From: Chloroflexota bacterium
GTDB taxonomy: Bacteria; Chloroflexota; Anaerolineae; UBA1429
NCBI GenBank assembly: GCA_012513595.1
Contig: JAAZBY010000296.1
Span: 1-8,800, forward strand
Direction of reading: 5' to 3'
Length of the DNA: 8,800 nt
In this document: positions 6,473-8,800 of the stretch, piece after piece
How the letters are laid out: every line of letters begins with the position of its first letter
Numbering within the stretch: the first letter of the stretch is position 1
Program-made: the position numbers and the translations under genes
Notes under the pieces: generated by a model
Databases searched by the model: none
What the model saw: the letters and a program-made list of their open reading frames with translations, nothing else
Told to the model about the DNA's origin: nothing

Positions 6473-8470
6473 CTAGGCCTCGCGCGCCAGGATGGCCACC
6501 TGGTAGGGGGCCAGGGTGAGGGCGCCGTCGACGCGCGAATCGGTCAGGAGATCGGTGTAGGCGGCCGGCAGGGTCACGCGGCGCTCGGCGTGGGTATGGT
6601 TGAGGACAAAGAGATAGACCTGGCCGTGGGCCTCACGGGCCGTGACCTCCACGCCGTCGGGGGCCTTGAGCAGCGGCTCGATGCCGTGGCGGGCCACCAG
6701 CCAGGACATCAGGGCGGTCATGGTGTCGGCGCGGCCGACGGTGCCGACATAGTAGGCCATGCCGCCGCCAAAGCGGTGCGCCGTGATCGCGGGCCGCCCG
6801 GCGTAGGGGCCGTCAACATAACGCGCCACCACGTGGGCGCCCTGGGGAGAGAGGACGTCGACCCAGGTGTGGGCGCCGTAGGCGTGCCCGGCCAGGCCAG
6901 CGGCCGGCCCCTCAAAGCGGATCTCGGCCGCCACGTCGCGGCCCAGGGCGTCGTGCTCATCGACCTCGGTGCCGGTGAGCTCACGGAGGAGCCCGGGGAG
7001 GGGCGTGTCGACGATGCGCGAGTGCCCATCGCGCACGCCGGAGCGGGCGCCGACGACCAGGGCGCCGCCCGCCTCGACGTAGCGCCGCAGGGTGCGGGCC
7101 GCCTCCGGGCTGACGAGGTGCAGCGCCGGCGCCACCACCAGGGCATAGTCCTCGAGGGGCGCCTCGGGTGAGACGACGTCCACCGGCACGTTGAGGCCGT
7201 GCAGGGCGCGGTAGTAGCCGGAAAAGATGTCGCCAAAGGAGAGCCCCGGCGCGCCGGGCTGCATCCCCAGCGCCCAGCGGTCGTCATAGGTCTGCAGGAG
7301 CGCCACCGCCCGCGGCGAGCGGGCCCCCTCCAGGCGGCTGCCCAGGCGGGCAACCTCCTGCCCCATGGCGGCGATCTCATCGTAGCGGCGGCCGGGCCGG
7401 CCGTGGTGATCGAGGATGCCGTACCAGTAGGTCTCCGTATTGGCGCGGGCGGTGCGCCAGCGAAAGTAGACGATGGCATCGGCGCCGTGGGCAATGGCCT
7501 GGTAGGCCCACAGGCGCAACTGCCCCGGCTGAGGGGTGCGGCCCATGGTCTGCCAGCCGCACGGGCCGGCCTGCTGCTCCATCACCCAGAAGGGGGCGTT
7601 CTTGAAGCCGCGCACCGCGTCGTGAGAGAGCGCCGTGCCCACCGGGTTCAGCGGCCCGTAGAGGGGATAGTTGTCCCAAGAGGCGAAATCGAGGGGGCGG
7701 GCCAGGTTGTAATAGTCGATCGTGTCGAAGCCAAAGCCCATCAGGTTGGTGGTCACCCGGCAGGAGGGGTCGGCGGCGCGCAGGGCGTCGATCTGGATCT
7801 GTTGGTAGGCGACCATCTGGTCCGACGCGAAGCGGTAAAAGTCGAGCTCGAGGGCCGGGTTGGAGACGCCGGTGCTGGCCCAGGGAAGCGGCACCTGGTC
7901 CCAGTCGGTGTAGGTCTGGCTCCAGAAGGCGGTACCCCAGACCTCGTTCAGGACGGCCAGCCAGTCGTAACGGCCGCGGGCCCAGGCGGCAAAGGCGTCG
8001 CGGCATTCGGGGCAGTAGCAGCGGGTCGAGTCGTGGCAGCCGAACTCGTTATCGATCTGCCAGGCGACGACGTGGGGATGCCCGGCATAGTGCTCGGCCA
8101 TGGCGGTGACGATGCGCCGCGTGTGGGCGCGGTAGGTGTCCGAGGTGGGGCAGTACTGGCGGCGCATGCCAAAGGTGGCGCGCTGGCCGTCACGCGTCAC
8201 GCGCAGGACCTGGGGGTAGGCGTGGCAGAGCCAGGCCGGGGGCGTGGCGGTGGGCGTGCCGAGGACGGTGGCGATCCCCTCGGCGGCCAGGAGGGCGATG
8301 GCGTCATCGAGCCAGGAAAAGTCGAAGGTGCCCTCGGTGGGTTCCAGTTGGGCCCAGGCGAACTCGGCCAGGCGCACGAGGTTGATGCCGGCCTTGCGCA
8401 TGAGGCGGGCGTCGGTTGCCCAGCGCTCGCGGGGCCACTGTTCCGGGTAGTAATCGGCGCCGTAGTACAT
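6473..8470 (-). CDS. Beta-galactosidase, glycoside hydrolase family 42
   Basis: A 665-residue enzyme that hydrolyses terminal beta-galactosides with retention, probably in the cytoplasm (no signal peptide). The N-terminus YYGADYYPEQWP and the GINLVRLAEFAWAQLEP segment are typical of the GH42 TIM barrel (about 1-385). The acid/base is E142 in WQIDNEFG and the nucleophile is E298 in FWVMEQQ. C107, C151, C153 and C156 (C-x-C-x2-C) match the structural zinc site of Thermus-type GH42 enzymes. A glutamine-amidotransferase-like trimerisation domain (about 390-600) and a small beta C-terminal domain follow. ATG 8470 is chosen over an upstream extension of 84 codons: it has a strong ribosome site, the family N-terminus begins here, and the extension runs through the promoter and repeats. 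First gene of the minus-strand operon. Its substrate could be galactans, galactooligosaccharides or lactose; no transporter or regulator is in the window. Confidence 0.95.
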   Translation of the reverse strand: MYYGADYYPEQWPRERWATDARLMRKAGINLVRLAEFAWAQLEPTEGTFDFSWLDDAIALLAAEGIATVLGTPTATPPAWLCHAYPQVLRVTRDGQRATFGMRRQYCPTSDTYRAHTRRIVTAMAEHYAGHPHVVAWQIDNEFGCHDSTRCYCPECRDAFAAWARGRYDWLAVLNEVWGTAFWSQTYTDWDQVPLPWASTGVSNPALELDFYRFASDQMVAYQQIQIDALRAADPSCRVTTNLMGFGFDTIDYYNLARPLDFASWDNYPLYGPLNPVGTALSHDAVRGFKNAPFWVMEQQAGPCGWQTMGRTPQPGQLRLWAYQAIAHGADAIVYFRWRTARANTETYWYGILDHHGRPGRRYDEIAAMGQEVARLGSRLEGARSPRAVALLQTYDDRWALGMQPGAPGLSFGDIFSGYYRALHGLNVPVDVVSPEAPLEDYALVVAPALHLVSPEAARTLRRYVEAGGALVVGARSGVRDGHSRIVDTPLPGLLRELTGTEVDEHDALGRDVAAEIRFEGPAAGLAGHAYGAHTWVDVLSPQGAHVVARYVDGPYAGRPAITAHRFGGGMAYYVGTVGRADTMTALMSWLVARHGIEPLLKAPDGVEVTAREAHGQVYLFVLNHTHAERRVTLPAAYTDLLTDSRVDGALTLAPYQVAILAREA

Positions 8471-8475
8471 GGCTG

Positions 8476-8484
8476 TCCCCTTCC
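8476..8484 (-). promoter_or_regulatory. Ribosome binding site of the GH42 gene
   Basis: GGAAGGGGA on the minus strand, 5 nt before ATG 8470. It decides the start against the longer open frame that reaches 8722. Confidence 0.75.
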
Positions 8485-8494
8485 GCGGTGGGTA

Positions 8495-8528
8495 GTGCCG
8501 CTCGGGCGCCGCTGCCCGGGCGTGGCAC
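8495..8528 (-). other. Leader hairpin upstream of the GH42 gene
   Basis: Within the roughly 72-nt leader, arms GTGCC (8495-8499) and GGCAC (8524-8528) pair outside an inner CGGGC (8503-8507) / GCCCG (8514-8518) stem. It lies between the inferred transcription start and the ribosome site. The pairing is seen; a regulatory role is only possible. Confidence 0.4.
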
Positions 8529-8548
8529 GGAGTACCGACGGTGCGCAC

Positions 8549-8578
8549 AGTATAGGAGTGCGGGCGCGGCCCTGTCAA
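8549..8578 (-). promoter_or_regulatory. Sigma-70-type promoter of the GH42-PAP2-hydrolase operon
   Basis: On the minus strand a perfect -35 TTGACA (8573-8578) is separated by 18 nt from a -10 TATACT (8549-8554). Transcription should start near 8542, giving a leader of about 72 nt to ATG 8470. The AT-rich -10 stands out in this GC-rich surrounding. An 8-bp palindrome GTGCGCAC (8541-8548) overlaps the inferred start site and could be an operator. Confidence 0.82.
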
Positions 8579-8609
8579 CGCGCCTAGGGGGAGAAGAAGG
8601 GGAGAGGAA

Positions 8610-8767
8610 GGACAGGATTCACAGGATTGGCAGGATTGGGGATGGGGGCGGCGCAAGGGCTTCTCCGGGGCGGGCGGGGAAGAGGGGGAGAGGAGAAGAA
8701 GGACAGGATTCACAGGACTCACAGGACTGGGGATGGGGGCGGCGCAAAGGCTTCCCCGGGCGGGCGG
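8610..8767. repeat. Two-copy direct repeat with nested 9-bp CAGGATT units
   Basis: Copy 1 (8610-8677) and copy 2 (8701-8767) are 91 bp apart and differ by six substitutions and one missing base. Each opens with three 9-base units: GACAGGATT, CACAGGATT, GGCAGGATT (8611-8637) and GACAGGATT, CACAGGACT, CACAGGACT (8702-8728). A shared GGGGATGGGGGCGGCGCAA block and a GC-rich tail follow. The 23-nt gap is purine-rich and ends in GAGAAGAA, which also occurs before copy 1 (8591-8598). The rest of 8579-8800 holds no gene I can support. Confidence 0.85.
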
Positions 8768-8800
8768 TTCGCATGGAGGGGGGCAACGACAAAGAGAAGA

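Noticed and set aside
6011..8587. Two long plus-strand open frames (386 and 462 residues) opposite PAP2 and GH42
   Set aside because: Both mirror well-supported minus-strand genes, are rich in Gly/Ala/Val/Arg and show no family motif.
8471..8722. N-terminal extension of the GH42 protein
   Set aside because: The extension overlaps the promoter and the CAGGATT repeats, is low in complexity, and the family N-terminus plus a strong ribosome site mark 8470 as the start.
8610..8767. CRISPR array
   Set aside because: Only two copies, which are imperfect, 67-68 bp long and separated by 23 nt of purine-rich sequence; the inner units are contiguous 9-mers without spacers, and no cas gene is present.
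8773..8800. Plus-strand gene starting at ATG 8773
   Set aside because: Only 28 bases are visible, with no convincing ribosome site or promoter.

Overview
This 8.8 kb window of GC-rich DNA carries two convergent gene blocks. The organism is most likely a GC-rich bacterium that uses selenocysteine. The gene mix and the repeat-rich spacers remind me of Chloroflexota, but that is inference: no rRNA or other phylogenetic marker is present.

Left block, plus strand (1-3922): the C-terminal part of a GltD-like FAD/NAD(P) oxidoreductase, a large molybdopterin formate dehydrogenase alpha subunit, and a small NuoE-like [2Fe-2S] protein, closed by a strong intrinsic terminator. The main point is that the formate dehydrogenase is one gene of 965 residues (754-3651) read through an in-frame TGA at 1837-1839. 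That codon sits at the catalytic selenocysteine position (context HCARL-U-H). It is followed at the same spacing as in E. coli fdhF by a short hairpin with a GGTCT loop, a bacterial SECIS element. Simple ORF calling splits this enzyme in two. The block looks like a soluble formate:NAD(P) electron-transfer module: formate is oxidised at the Mo/W-Sec centre, electrons pass through five Fe-S clusters in the same chain, and the flanking flavin and [2Fe-2S] proteins link to NAD(P).

Centre (3923-4427): a spacer between converging genes, packed with inverted repeats and a four-copy 10-bp tandem repeat. It ends in a very long hairpin next to the stop of the minus-strand block.

Right block, minus strand (8578 down to 4428): a consensus sigma-70-type promoter drives a GH42 beta-galactosidase. 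It is followed after 6 nt by a membrane PAP2-family phosphatase, then, with a 4-nt GTGA overlap, by a serine hydrolase of the beta-lactamase/penicillin-binding fold. The tight packing suggests one transcript. Why these three functions travel together is unclear.

Right edge (8579-8800): no gene seen; two copies of a 67-68 bp direct repeat 91 bp apart, each starting with three 9-bp CAGGATT-type units.
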